Part shown: piece by piece, positions 25,378-34,406 of the stretch
Position numbering within the stretch: position 1 is the first letter of the stretch
How the letters are laid out: each line of letters starts with the position of its first letter
NCBI RefSeq assembly: GCF_029338315.1
Contig: NZ_CP119794.1
Location: forward strand, 3,348,001-3,412,000
Source of the DNA: Haloarcula regularis
Lineage (GTDB): Archaea > Halobacteriota > Halobacteria > Halobacteriales > Haloarculaceae
Direction of reading: 5' to 3'
Length of the DNA stretch: 64,000 bases
Notes under the pieces: generated by a model
Databases searched by the model: none
What the model was told of the DNA's origin: nothing
What the model saw: the letters and a program-made list of their open reading frames with translations, nothing else
Translations under genes and position numbers: made by a program

Positions 25378-26199
25378 TCACGGCTCTGGCGACGGGTAGT
25401 TTCCTCGGCCGGTCTCGGTGTATCCGGACGCCGTACTCCACCCGTCCTGTGACCCGGTTGCCCGCACGTAGACTCTGTCCTGATAGTCGTTGCCCGTCCA
25501 TCCGCCGGAGAACCACTCGTTGGCGCCCCTGACGGACACCGTGCTCTCGACCAGCGCCCGGTCGGTCGTCTCGTAGTCGAGATACACCGGTGCGTCGTAG
25601 TCGTAACAGACCGTCTCGTCGCGGTAGGGGGGCGCACACTCGGTCAGTTCGCGGGACACGCCGTCGCCGTAGAGCGTCGGCGAGACGCCGACCGGGTCGC
25701 GCGTCTCGACGGGGTAGGTCGCGTCGACGGTCACCGTCGTCGCGACGGTCCGCCGGTCCCGCTTGGCGTGATTGGGATTGTCGGGGTCGTACTCCGCCTC
25801 GGAGATCTCTTCCTGGCGACCCAGCCCGTCTTCCTCCACGTACCGGAAGTAGCGCGTCTCGACGGCCAGGCGGTCGGTCGAGAGCTCGAGCATCGGTCCG
25901 CGGTCGGTCTCGACGACCGCCGCGTCGAACGTCTCGCCTGCCGCCTCGCCGCCGGAGTCGAAGTCCGCGCCGAAGGTGCCGTTCGGGGCGACCAGTTCGG
26001 CGTCGACCACGGACTCGCCGTCGACGATTGGCAGGGGAACCCTGACGGTCACGTTCCGCAGCGTCTCGTTGGCATCGACGCCGACGCTGTACTCGTAGGT
26101 GCTGGTGTAGCTGTCCGGGTTCGGGCCGAGGAACGAACAGCCGGCGGTCACGACGAGACAGGCGACGAGCAGGAGGGCGAGTGTAGCTCTGGCGGACAT
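25378..26199 (-). CDS. Putative haloarchaeal lipoprotein, unknown function
   Basis: A 273-residue protein. The signal peptide ends in a lipobox (VVTAGC, Cys21), so it is likely lipid-anchored on the outer face of the membrane. The mature part is rich in Asp, Glu, Thr and Tyr with several VTVR/TVTVD beta strands; no known domain was recognised. It is tail-to-tail with the J-domain gene, with no gap between the stop codons. Confidence 0.7.
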   Translation of the reverse strand: MSARATLALLLVACLVVTAGCSFLGPNPDSYTSTYEYSVGVDANETLRNVTVRVPLPIVDGESVVDAELVAPNGTFGADFDSGGEAAGETFDAAVVETDRGPMLELSTDRLAVETRYFRYVEEDGLGRQEEISEAEYDPDNPNHAKRDRRTVATTVTVDATYPVETRDPVGVSPTLYGDGVSRELTECAPPYRDETVCYDYDAPVYLDYETTDRALVESTVSVRGANEWFSGGWTGNDYQDRVYVRATGSQDGWSTASGYTETGRGNYPSPEP

Positions 26200-26276
26200 G
26201 GATGGCGAGTGGTTCGACGACCGGAATTGACAACCATTTCACAAAAATGTTCGGGGCCGGTGTGACCACGGCGGAC

Positions 26277-26726
26277 TCAGCCTCGCTGTTGAGCCTCGTA
26301 CAGGTGGACCATCTCGGCGACGAACCAGAGCTTCAGCGCCATCGCGAGCGCCGTCGCGAGCGCCATCTCCCGGGGATGACGGCGAAGGGCCGCGTAGATT
26401 GCGTACAGTGTGGCTGCCCCGTTCCCGTAGTTGAGCACCGCCGGGTAGCCAAAGCGGTCGTGCTCGCCCCTCGTCCAGAGTCGCTCCCCGTGCACGACTC
26501 TCGTCATCCACGCGCTGTCGTCAGCGGGCGGGGGAAACAGGACCGGGTTGAGGACGACGAAGGCGAGGGTTGCCGCGAGTCCGCGCCAGTTGCGGTAGTA
26601 GATGCAGGTCACGAGCAGCGGCAGCGAGACGACACGGGACCACCCGCTCTTGGGATTTGCGTGGCGGGCCCAGAAGTAACGGTCGAGGCGCGAGGCGTCG
26701 GGGTCGGGGCGGACGTCGGAGGGCAT
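26277..26726 (-). CDS. DUF6653-like membrane protein
   Basis: A 149-residue protein. The conserved start RYFWARHANPKSGWSR is followed by two or three hydrophobic segments (LVTCIYYRNW, LAFVVLNPVLFPPP) and WMTRVVHGERLW. This resembles the DUF6653 family of small membrane proteins of unknown function. It stands alone between the lipoprotein and the threonine synthase-like gene. Confidence 0.65.
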   Translation of the reverse strand: MPSDVRPDPDASRLDRYFWARHANPKSGWSRVVSLPLLVTCIYYRNWRGLAATLAFVVLNPVLFPPPADDSAWMTRVVHGERLWTRGEHDRFGYPAVLNYGNGAATLYAIYAALRRHPREMALATALAMALKLWFVAEMVHLYEAQQRG

Positions 26727-26768
26727 AGCGGAGCGAGGAGCGTCCGCGACAAAGCGATTCGGGTGGTC

Positions 26769-27929
26769 TCAGAGCCCGCGGCTCATCAGGTGTGAGCGCA
26801 GGAGGTCGGCCTCCTTGCTCCCGGCGACGGGGTTGACCAGCACCACGACGTCGTCGGCGTCGAACGCGCCCCGCGCGGCGAGCGTGCGGGCGCCGGCGAC
26901 GGCCGTGCCGCCGGTCGCGCCGACCTCCGGCCCCAGTTCACAGCAGTCGACGGCACCCCGGAGGGTGTCCTCGTCCTCGACGCTGACGGCGCCGCCGTCG
27001 CTCTCGTCGATGGCGCCCAGCGCCGCCTCGCCGGCGGCGGGGTCCGGGATCTCCAGCGGGCCGACGATGGTGTCCGGGTGCTCGATTCGCGCCGGTTCGG
27101 ACTGGCCTGCGGCCCACGCCTCGGCGACGGCGTCGGCGGTGGCAGGCTGGGCGGCGTAGAGCCGCGGGGTAGCCTCGCTCAGGCCGCTCTCGGCCGCCGC
27201 ATCGAACCCGCGCTGGAGGCCGACGAGCGTCTCGCCGTGGCCGGTCGGGTGGACGACGGCGTCCGGGGCAGTCCACGACAGTGTCTCCAGGACCTCGAGA
27301 GCGACCGATTTCGCCCCCTCGACGCGGAAGGGGTCGCCCGGCGCGACGGCGGTCCAGTCGCCGTCGGCCTCGCGGAAGGCGTCGACGGCGTCGGGGTAGC
27401 GCCCCTCGACGACGCGCATGTCGCCGCCGTGGACGTTGACCATCGCCTTGTTGAGGAAGGGACACCGCGAGGGGACGAAGCCCGTCGAGTCGATGCCGGC
27501 CCGGGCGGCGTAGGCAGCAGTGGCCTGTGCGCCGTTGCCCGTCGACGGCGTCGCGACTCGCTCGGCCCCTCGCTGGACGGCCGTTGTCACCGGGAGCGAC
27601 AGCTTCCGGTCGGCCAGCGACCCGGTGGGGTTGCGGCCCTCGTCTTTCACGTACACCGCGGCGACGCCCAGTTCGTCCGCGAGCTCGGGGACCGGGACCA
27701 GCGGCGTCGCCCCCTCGTCGAGGCTCACCGTCGCATCACGCGGGAACGGGAGCAACGGTTCGTATCGCCCCGGCCCGCGGACGTGGGGCAGGTCCTCGGG
27801 GTCGAGGGCCGGCACGTCGTAGTCGGCGACGAGCAGGCCCTGGCACGCCGGACAGCGCTTGACCCCTGGGTCGGTTCGCTCGCCGCACTCGGTGCATCGC
27901 AGGCCGCGGAAGGCCGCCGTCGTCTCCAT
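26769..27929 (-). CDS. Threonine synthase-like PLP-fold protein lacking the usual catalytic lysine
   Basis: A 386-residue protein. Residues 12-29 form a zinc ribbon (CTEC...CPAC). The fold-type II body follows threonine synthase: DEGATPLVPVPELA, NPTGSLADRK (residues 100-109), STGNGAQATAAYAARAG and NPVAGS. In threonine synthase the segment is SFKDR and its Lys binds pyridoxal phosphate; here that position is Ala106 and the only nearby Lys is 109. It may be a paralogue with changed or no catalysis. The ATG at 27929 is chosen because it places the zinc ribbon at the N-terminus. Confidence 0.8.
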   Translation of the reverse strand: METTAAFRGLRCTECGERTDPGVKRCPACQGLLVADYDVPALDPEDLPHVRGPGRYEPLLPFPRDATVSLDEGATPLVPVPELADELGVAAVYVKDEGRNPTGSLADRKLSLPVTTAVQRGAERVATPSTGNGAQATAAYAARAGIDSTGFVPSRCPFLNKAMVNVHGGDMRVVEGRYPDAVDAFREADGDWTAVAPGDPFRVEGAKSVALEVLETLSWTAPDAVVHPTGHGETLVGLQRGFDAAAESGLSEATPRLYAAQPATADAVAEAWAAGQSEPARIEHPDTIVGPLEIPDPAAGEAALGAIDESDGGAVSVEDEDTLRGAVDCCELGPEVGATGGTAVAGARTLAARGAFDADDVVVLVNPVAGSKEADLLRSHLMSRGL

Positions 27930-28011
27930 GACCGCTTCTGGGGCCGGGAGAACCAAGTGTCGTCCGGTCTCCTCCAGCACCCTCTTGGAGGGTGCGGTCC
28001 AAGCCCCGCGC

Positions 28012-29271
28012 ATGACCGATGTCGCCGTCGCCGGGGGCGGACTCGCGGGGCTGGTCGCCGCGCGCCACCTGGCCGAGGCCGGAGTCGACGTGACCGTGTT
28101 CGAGGACCGCGACGAGGTGGGGGGCCGGGTCCGGACGGTCCACGAGGACGGCTACACGTACGACCGGGGGTTCCAGGTGCTCTTCTCGGCCTATCCGGCG
28201 GTCCAGCGCGAGCTGGACGTGAACGCCCTGTCGCCGCGACGGTTCTCGCCCGGAGCGACCATCGCGCGTCCGAACCACCGCTCGGTGCTGTCGGACCCGC
28301 TCCGGGTCCCTTCGGCGGCCGTCGAGACGCTGTTCAACCGCGAGGTGAGCACGGCCGACAAAGTGCGGCTCTTCCGGCTCCAGCGAGAGCTGGCCGGCGA
28401 GGACCCCGAGGCGCTGCTTGACCGTGGCGGGTCGACGATCCGTGACTACCTCGTCGACTACGGGTTCTCGACGCGCTTTGTCGAGCGATTCGCCGCGCCG
28501 TTCTACGGCGGCATCACGCTCGACCGCTCGCTGGGGACCGACAGCGCCGTCTTCGAGTATACCTACAAGATGCTGAGCGAGGGAGAGATATTCGTCCCGG
28601 CCCGGGGGATGCAGGCGATGCCGGAACAACTCGCCCGGCGGGCCCGGGCCGCCGGCGCGACCATCGAGACCGGACGCGCGGTGACGAGTGTCGACGGGGC
28701 CGACGACCCCGGCGAGACCACCGTGGAGGTCGGCGCCGAGACGCTCGCCGTCGACGGTGCCGTCGTGGCGACGGACCCACAGACCGCCCGTGACCTGACC
28801 GGTGTCGACGCCATCCCGACCGAGGGGCTGGGCTGTGTCACCCAGTACTTCTCGCTGCCGACGAACCGGGCGCCCGACACCGGCAAGCGCATCGTCCTCA
28901 ACGCCGCCGACGACCGGCCCAACACCGTGGCCCCGATGTCGGCCGTCGCGCCGGAGTACGCGCCCGAAGGGATGGAGCTGTACAGCGCGACGTTCCTGGG
29001 CGTACCCGACGAGAGCGACGCCGACCTGGCCAGCGAGGTGCGCCAGGTCCTCCAGTCGTGGTACCCCGCGGCGGGCTTCGACGGGCTCGAGCTCTGTCGG
29101 ACCGACCGCGTTCCCTTCGCCCAGTTCGCCCAGCCGCCGGGGTTCCGCGCCGCTCTCCCCGCTCCCAACGCGCCTGGGGGGAACGTCGTGTTGGCCGGGG
29201 ACTACACCCGCTGGTCGTCGATACAGGGGGCCTTAGAGAGCGGCCGCGTCGCTGCCGACCTGCTGCGATAG
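28012..29271 (+). CDS. FAD-dependent amine oxidase/phytoene desaturase-like oxidoreductase
   Basis: A 419-residue flavoprotein. The dinucleotide-binding motif VAGGGLAGLVAARHLAEAG is at residues 5-23, followed by VFEDRDEVGGRVRT. The C-terminal FAD motif VVLAGDYTRWSSIQGALESGR is typical of protoporphyrinogen oxidase/phytoene desaturase relatives. The substrate is unknown; carotenoid or terpenoid compounds are plausible. It is divergent from the threonine synthase-like gene, sharing an 82-base promoter region. Confidence 0.85.
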   Translation: MTDVAVAGGGLAGLVAARHLAEAGVDVTVFEDRDEVGGRVRTVHEDGYTYDRGFQVLFSAYPAVQRELDVNALSPRRFSPGATIARPNHRSVLSDPLRVPSAAVETLFNREVSTADKVRLFRLQRELAGEDPEALLDRGGSTIRDYLVDYGFSTRFVERFAAPFYGGITLDRSLGTDSAVFEYTYKMLSEGEIFVPARGMQAMPEQLARRARAAGATIETGRAVTSVDGADDPGETTVEVGAETLAVDGAVVATDPQTARDLTGVDAIPTEGLGCVTQYFSLPTNRAPDTGKRIVLNAADDRPNTVAPMSAVAPEYAPEGMELYSATFLGVPDESDADLASEVRQVLQSWYPAAGFDGLELCRTDRVPFAQFAQPPGFRAALPAPNAPGGNVVLAGDYTRWSSIQGALESGRVAADLLR

Positions 29272-29297
29272 GGACGGGTCGCAGAACGCGCGACGGT

Positions 29298-29456
29298 CTA
29301 GACGGGTCGACCGCCGCTATTCGTGTTTCCCTCGTGGTCCTCGCCCTCGTCGTCGAGGAGGACCGCGGAGACGTACTTGATCGTCGCGTAGTACAACGCC
29401 AGGAGCGCGACGAGCGTGACCCCGATAAGCGCGAGTGCGGCAGTGGTCTGGACCAT
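29298..29456 (-). CDS. Small single-pass membrane protein
   Basis: A 52-residue protein: one hydrophobic helix (about residues 4-28, TTAALALIGVTLVALLALYY) followed by an acidic tail DDEGEDHEG. The codon pattern fits a real gene and the ATG is close to a TATA-like taggtatttgag on the minus strand. Function is unknown. Confidence 0.55.
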   Translation of the reverse strand: MVQTTAALALIGVTLVALLALYYATIKYVSAVLLDDEGEDHEGNTNSGGRPV

Positions 29457-29493
29457 GTTCGACGGTCCACTGCGATGGCTCAAATACCTACCG

Positions 29494-30172
29494 TTATAGC
29501 ATCTCACGGAACTCCCCGAGGACGGGGAACCGGAGCGTCTCGCGGCCGCTCTCGTCCCAGACGACGGGTTCGAGTCCGTCGGCGTCCGTCACGAGCGGCG
29601 ACTGGAAGTCGGTGGCCCGCATCTGGTTGACCTCGACGCCCGCGTTGAGCGTGTTGAACGAGGGGAGCATCACGACTGTCGCGCCGCGCAGCTGGTCGCT
29701 GCCGACGAGGTAACAGGGCCGGCGCTGCCCCTCGATGGTGATGGTCGGGTGGTCGTGGCCGACGACGTACCGGTCGGCCTCGGTGTCGGGGACCTCGTGG
29801 CCGTGACAGACCACGGTGTCGCCGACGCGGACGGACGGCGGGGCGGGCCCGTCCCAGACGGCGCCGAGCATCGTGTCGTGGTTGCCGGGTGACGACCAGG
29901 TCGGCGCCGGCGTCGGCACAGGCCGCCCGGAGGCCGGCGACGGCGTCCTCGACGGTCCTGGGGACCGTCTGGAAGGAGTGTAGCAGGTCCCCGGCCACGA
30001 CGACCTCGCTCGGGCGGTGTCGGTCGACCAGCGCCTCGAACCGCCGGGCGACGTCGGCGCTCGACCCGACCGGGAGCTCCAGGGACCCACCGGTCCCGCG
30101 GCCGAGGTGGAGGTCGGCCACCACGAGCGTCTCCCCGAGCAGGACCGCCCGGTCGTCGTAGGTGGGCGTCAT
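29494..30172 (-). CDS. Metallophosphoesterase (calcineurin-like), frame break
   Basis: The dimetal phosphatase motifs appear in order: VVADLHLG, VVAGDLLH, GNHDTM (after the frame break) and VVGHDHPTI. The frame changes near 29890, where the sequence acccggcaac should read through into GNHD. The joined protein is about 225 residues. Archaeal proteins of this type are often annotated as ICC-like phosphoesterases; the substrate is unknown. It is divergent from the HTH gene at 30258. Confidence 0.85.
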
Positions 30173-30257
30173 CGCCTCCGGGTCGGGGCCGGCCACACAA
30201 AGCCGTGACGCCCGCGCCGTCGGTGGAGTTTTTAGGTCCCACCCCCGTGGACCCAGT

Positions 30258-31030
30258 ATGGTCGACGTCCTCGAGAACAAGCGGGCCGCGACGCGCTTTC
30301 GCGTCCTCGTCGAGATCGCCGAGCGCCAGCCCGCGGTGAGCCAGGGCGAGATCGCGGAGGCCGTCGGCGTGACCAGTCAGGCCGTCAGCGAGTACATCCG
30401 CGAGCTGGTCGACGACGGCTTCGTCGAGAAGGAGGGCCGGTCGCGCTACCGGGTCACCAAGGAGGGCGTCGACTGGGTCTTCCAGTCGGCCACCGACCTC
30501 CGCCGGTTCACCGAGCGGGTGACCGAGGACGTCCTGGGCAGCGTCCAGGAGGACGCCGCCATCGCTACGGCCGACCTGGCGGCGGGCCAGACCGTCTCGC
30601 TCTCGCTCTCCGAGGGGCTCCTGCACGCGGCCCCGGACACCGACGACGGCGGTGCGACGGGCGTGACGACCACGAGCGCCGCGGCGGGCGACGTCGTCGG
30701 CGTCACGGGCTTCGAGGGGGTCATCGATCTCGACCCGGGGCACGTCACCGTCGTCCAGATCCCGCCCATCCGGTCGGGCCCGGTCGAGGACGCCGCCGGC
30801 GTCGCCGACGCCTGCGAGGACGCCCCATCGTCACCGCGGCGGGGGTCGAAGCCGTCGCCGCACTCAGGGACGTCGGCGTCGAACCGACGACGTACTTCGC
30901 GCCGGGCGAGGTGGCCGCCGACGCGGCCTCCCGCGGTCTCGATGCCGCCGTCGTGACGACGCGTGACGCCGTCGGGCGCGTCACCGATGCGCTCCGGGAC
31001 GCCGGCGTCGACTACGACGTGACCCAGTGA
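30258..31030 (+). CDS. Winged-helix transcription regulator with C-terminal sensor-like domain, frame break
   Basis: Residues about 1-80 form an HTH (QGEIAEAVGVTSQAVSEYIRELVDDGFVEK). The middle is a linker rich in Ala, Thr and Asp, and the C-terminal half contains GVIDLDPGHVTVVQIP and, after the break, VTAAGVEAVAALRDVGVEPTT and DAAVVTTRDAVGRV. One C is missing in the run at 30825-30828; adding it gives a continuous 257-residue product. It resembles the haloarchaeal DUF7839-type regulators. The ligand is unknown. Confidence 0.78.
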
Positions 31031-31066
31031 GCAACCTTTTCGGAGCCCACGTACCTCTCTCCGGAC

Positions 31067-31231
31067 ATGGCTGACACCGACGATCCGACCGACGAGGCTC
31101 TGGCGACGTTCTTCAGTGCGGCCGAGGACGCCCTCGACGAGTACGAGCGTGGCTACACGGACGCGGACGCGACGCTGCGGCGCCTCGAGCGAGCGATTTC
31201 AGACCTGCGGTCGGCGACCGAGTCCGAGTGA
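31067..31231 (+). CDS. Small acidic helical protein (XseB-like)
   Basis: A 54-residue protein, mostly one acidic helix (FFSAAEDALDEYERGYTDADATLRRLERAISDL). The size and the heptad-like pattern resemble the small subunit of exodeoxyribonuclease VII, but the large subunit is not in this window, so the name is only suggestive. It is 36 bases downstream of the HTH gene. Confidence 0.5.
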   Translation: MADTDDPTDEALATFFSAAEDALDEYERGYTDADATLRRLERAISDLRSATESE

Positions 31232-31274
31232 CACGGGGCGAACAGTATTGTAGGCTCGGCGTCACGTCTCTGGT

Positions 31275-32438
31275 ATGACCGACGTGGTCGTCGTCGACGG
31301 GGCACGCACCGCACACGGGTCGCTCCTGGGCGCGCTCTCGGAGCGGTCCGCGACCGAACTCGGACGCGCAGCCATCGAGGGGTTGCTGGACCGGACCGGG
31401 GTCGACCACGGCCTCGTGGACTGGGTCGCGATGGGCAACGCCGTCCAGGCCGGGGTGGGGCAGGTCCCGGCGCGCCAGGTCGTCGTCGAGTCGCCACTCC
31501 CGGACTCTGTGGCCGCGACCACCGTGAACGAGGCCTCGGGGTCGGGACTGCGGGCCATCGCGTCGGCCGTCGACCGCATCGAGGCCGGCCGCGCGTCGCT
31601 GTGTCTCGCCGGCGGCACGGAGTCGATGTCGAACGCCCCCTACCTCGTCACCGATATGCGCGAGGGGCGCCGGCACGGCGACACGACACTCGTCGACGCG
31701 ATGATTCGTGACTCCCTGTGGGACACCCACTACGACGCCCACATGGGGACGCTGACCGACCGCATCGCCGACCGCTTCGAGATCAGCCGGCAGGCACAGG
31801 ACGAATACGCCCGCCGGAGCAACCATCGGGCCAGCGAGGCCGTCGAGTCTGGCGTCTTCGACGAGGAGATCGTCCCCGTCGAGGTGGGCGACCACCTCGT
31901 CACCGAGGACGAGGGCCCTCGGCCGGACACGACGGTTGAGAAACTCGCTCGGCTCCCGCCGGCCTTCGGCGAGGACGGGACCGTCACGGCCGGCAACGCC
32001 TCGAAACTCTCCGACGGCGCCGGCGCGGTGCTGCTCGCCGACGCCGAGACAGTCGATGCGGCCGGGATGGGCCCGATGGCCCACGTCGAGGACTACGCCG
32101 TCGCCTACCGCGACCCCGCGGAGTTCACGCTCGCCGTCTGTGACGCCGTCTCGGACCTCCTCGAGACAAACGACCTCTCGGTGGCCGACGTCGACCACTT
32201 CGAACTCAACGAGGCCTTCTCGGCCCAGATGGTCTACGTCGCCGACGAACTCGGCCTGCCCCCCGAGAAACACAATCCGCTCGGCGGCGCGGTGGCGCTG
32301 GGCCACCCCATCGGTGCCAGCGGCGGCATCCTGACGACGACGCTGCTGTACGCGATGGAGCGCGAGGACCACGACCGGGGCATCGTGGGGATGAGTGTGG
32401 GTGGGGGCGGCGCCATCGCGATGTCGCTGGTGCGGTGA
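31275..32438 (+). CDS. Thiolase-family acyltransferase with Ser at both cysteine positions
   Basis: A 387-residue thiolase fold: VVVVDGARTAHG, GGTESMSNAPY, LSDGAGAVLL, NEAFSAQ and GHPIGASGG. In degradative and biosynthetic thiolases the acyl-accepting Cys lies in VN..CGSG and a second Cys precedes GGG near the end. Here the first motif is VNEASGSG (Ser88) and the last is GMSVGGGG (Ser374). The His of GHP is kept. The protein may therefore be an atypical thiolase. It is not next to the other acyl-CoA genes of the window. Confidence 0.82.
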   Translation: MTDVVVVDGARTAHGSLLGALSERSATELGRAAIEGLLDRTGVDHGLVDWVAMGNAVQAGVGQVPARQVVVESPLPDSVAATTVNEASGSGLRAIASAVDRIEAGRASLCLAGGTESMSNAPYLVTDMREGRRHGDTTLVDAMIRDSLWDTHYDAHMGTLTDRIADRFEISRQAQDEYARRSNHRASEAVESGVFDEEIVPVEVGDHLVTEDEGPRPDTTVEKLARLPPAFGEDGTVTAGNASKLSDGAGAVLLADAETVDAAGMGPMAHVEDYAVAYRDPAEFTLAVCDAVSDLLETNDLSVADVDHFELNEAFSAQMVYVADELGLPPEKHNPLGGAVALGHPIGASGGILTTTLLYAMEREDHDRGIVGMSVGGGGAIAMSLVR

Positions 32439-32559
32439 ACTACACCCGGAACCCTGGTGCGCGCTGTCGCTCGCTGCGTCGAGCGACGGAACTGTGCGAG
32501 GGATGCGCGAGAGAGCCTGTGACCGAGCGAATCGGCTGGAGAGGGTGTTGCTGTCGGGT
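32439..32559. other. Intergenic tract before the palindromic element
   Basis: GC-rich sequence without a plausible gene. It contains short repeats such as cgctcgctgcgtcgagcgacgg, which can form a weak hairpin. Confidence 0.4.
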
Positions 32560-32672
32560 GGGACTGAAAGGGGCCGCCGTCTGCGGGAACCCGGACGAAG
32601 CAAGGACCGCAGGCCGGCGGCCGAGGACCGCAGCGAGTCCCGGGACCGCAGACGGCGGGGGCTTTCTGGTGG
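32560..32672 (+). repeat. Short non-coding palindromic element with the same ends as 21718-22156
   Basis: It begins GGGACTGAAAGGGG and ends GGGGGCTTTCTGGTGG. Inside, CCGCCGTCTGCGG (32574-32586) pairs perfectly with CCGCAGACGGCGG (32646-32658), and the outer GAAAG (32566-32570) pairs with CTTTC (32662-32666), leaving a symmetric GGG/GGG internal loop. The middle holds a GGCCGGCGGCC palindrome. It lies between the thiolase-like and aminotransferase genes and looks like a mobile or RNA-structural repeat. Confidence 0.65.
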
Positions 32673-32746
32673 TTCTCGAACGACCGGGTCGATCGAGAGT
32701 CGACGGGAAGAATTATCGGCCCGGCACTCACCTCACACAGTATACT

Positions 32747-33866
32747 ATGACCGAATTCTCCCACCGCGTCGAGCAGGTGTCGATCTCCGGAATCCGCGAG
32801 GTGTTCGAGGCCGCCGGCGAGGACGCCATCAACCTCGGGCTGGGGCAACCCGACTTCCCCACCCCGGAACACGCCCGCGAGGCGGCCGTCGAGGCCATCC
32901 GCGCGGGGAAGGCCGACGCCTACACGTCGAACAAGGGAACGCTGGAACTCCGGGAGGCCATCGCCGCGAAGCACGCCCGGGACAACGACCTCGAGGTCGA
33001 CCCCGCGGACGTTATCGCCACCTCCGGCGGGAGCGAGGCGCTGCACATCGCGCTGGAGGCTCACGTCGACGAGGGCCAGGAGGTCGTCTTCCCCGACCCC
33101 GGCTTTGTCTCCTACGAGGCGCTGACCCACCTCGCGGGCGGCCAGCCGACGCCGGTCGGCCTGCGCGAGGACCTGACGCTCGCGCCCGAGGCCGTCGAGG
33201 ACGCCATCACCGAGGACACGGCGGCGTTCGTCGTGAACTCGCCGGCCAACCCGACGGGCGGTCCAGTCGCCCGAGGACATGCGCGCGTTCGCGCGCATCG
33301 CCGACGAGCACGACGTGCTCTGTATCTCCGACGAGGTCTACGAGCACCAGGTGTTCGAGGGCGAGCACCGCTCGCCGGCGGAGTTCAGCACCGAGGGCAA
33401 CGTCGTCGTCGTCAACGCCTGCTCGAAGGCCTACTCGATGACCGGGTGGCGACTGGGCTGGGTCACCGGCGCGAACGACCGCATCGAGCGGATGCTCCGG
33501 GTCCACCAGTACGCACAGGCCTGTGCCTCGGCGCCCGCGCAGTTCGCCGCCGAGGCCGCACTGACCGGCCCCCAGGAACCCGTCGCGGAGATGCGCGAGG
33601 CCTTCGAGGAGCGCCGGGACGTCCTGCTCGACGGCCTCGACGCGATGGGGCTTGAGTGTCCGACGCCGAAGGGAGCCTTCTACGCGATGCCGAAGGTGCC
33701 CGACGGGTGGGTCGAGGAAGTCATCGACCGCGGCGTGGTCGTCGTGCCGGGCGACGCGTTCGGCGAGCGCGGGGCGGGGTACGCGCGCATCTCGTACGCG
33801 ACGGACCTGGAGACGCTCGAGGAGGCTATCGACGTCATGGCCGAGGCCACCGCGGCCCTCCGCTGA
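32747..33866 (+). CDS. Class I/II pyridoxal-phosphate aminotransferase, frame break
   Basis: The N-terminal half reads NLGLGQPDFPTPEH, ATSGGSEALHIALEA and ends NSPANPTG. After the break near 33259 it continues SPEDMRAFARIADEHDVLCISDEVYEH, with the PLP-lysine motif SKAYSMTGWRLGW. Joined length is about 373 residues, normal for the aspartate aminotransferase family (AspC-like). It transfers amino groups between amino and keto acids; the exact substrate is not readable. The frame break (one extra or two missing bases) is inside the conserved NPTG loop, so a sequence error is likely. A TATA-like gaattatcgg lies about 35 bases upstream. Confidence 0.9.
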
Positions 33867-34068
33867 GCGCCGCCCTCCCGGTGGCGCTCGCGGACGCTGC
33901 CGATTCGACCTGAATTTGGTAGAGAGTGCGAAGAACGGTTATGTGTCTCCGACGTGTCGATCCGGTGAGTGCTCCGTGTCGCCCACACACCACACCGGCA
34001 GTCCGTTCCCAGCCCGCGAGAGTCAGGCCTATAACCAGGGCACGAGCACACAGAACCGGGAACGGTCG

Positions 34069-34348
34069 ATGGAGAAGGCGCTCTGGTACCTCTTGACGGC
34101 GACGCGCGGCGGGGCGAACAGAGCGCGCATCATCGACACGCTGTCTGAGCGACCGATGAACGCCAACGAACTCGCCCAGGAACTCGACGTGGGCTACAAG
34201 ACGATTCGACACCACATGGAACTGCTCGAAGAACACGACGTCGTCGAATCCGGCGACGAGAACTACGCGAAAGCTGTACTTCCTGACCGACCGGTTCGAC
34301 AACTACCGGGACACGTTCGAACGAATCGTGGAGCAGATGGACGAATGA
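34069..34348 (+). CDS. Small winged-helix (ArsR-like) regulator, frame break
   Basis: About 92 residues. RARIIDTLSERPMNANELAQEL and YKTIRHHMELLEEHDVVE are a classic winged helix-turn-helix. An extra A in gcgaaagctg (near 34270) shifts the frame; reading gcg aag ctg restores LYFLTDRFDNYRDTFERIVEQMDE and a proper stop. A TATA-like cctataacc at about 34028 predicts a near-leaderless mRNA. It is followed by a small membrane protein gene, a pairing seen for other haloarchaeal regulators. Confidence 0.82.
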
Positions 34349-34406
34349 CGGGGCGACCCGACGCCGTCGATGACGGCACGCGACGCCTCGTGGGGGTGGT
34401 CCGCTG

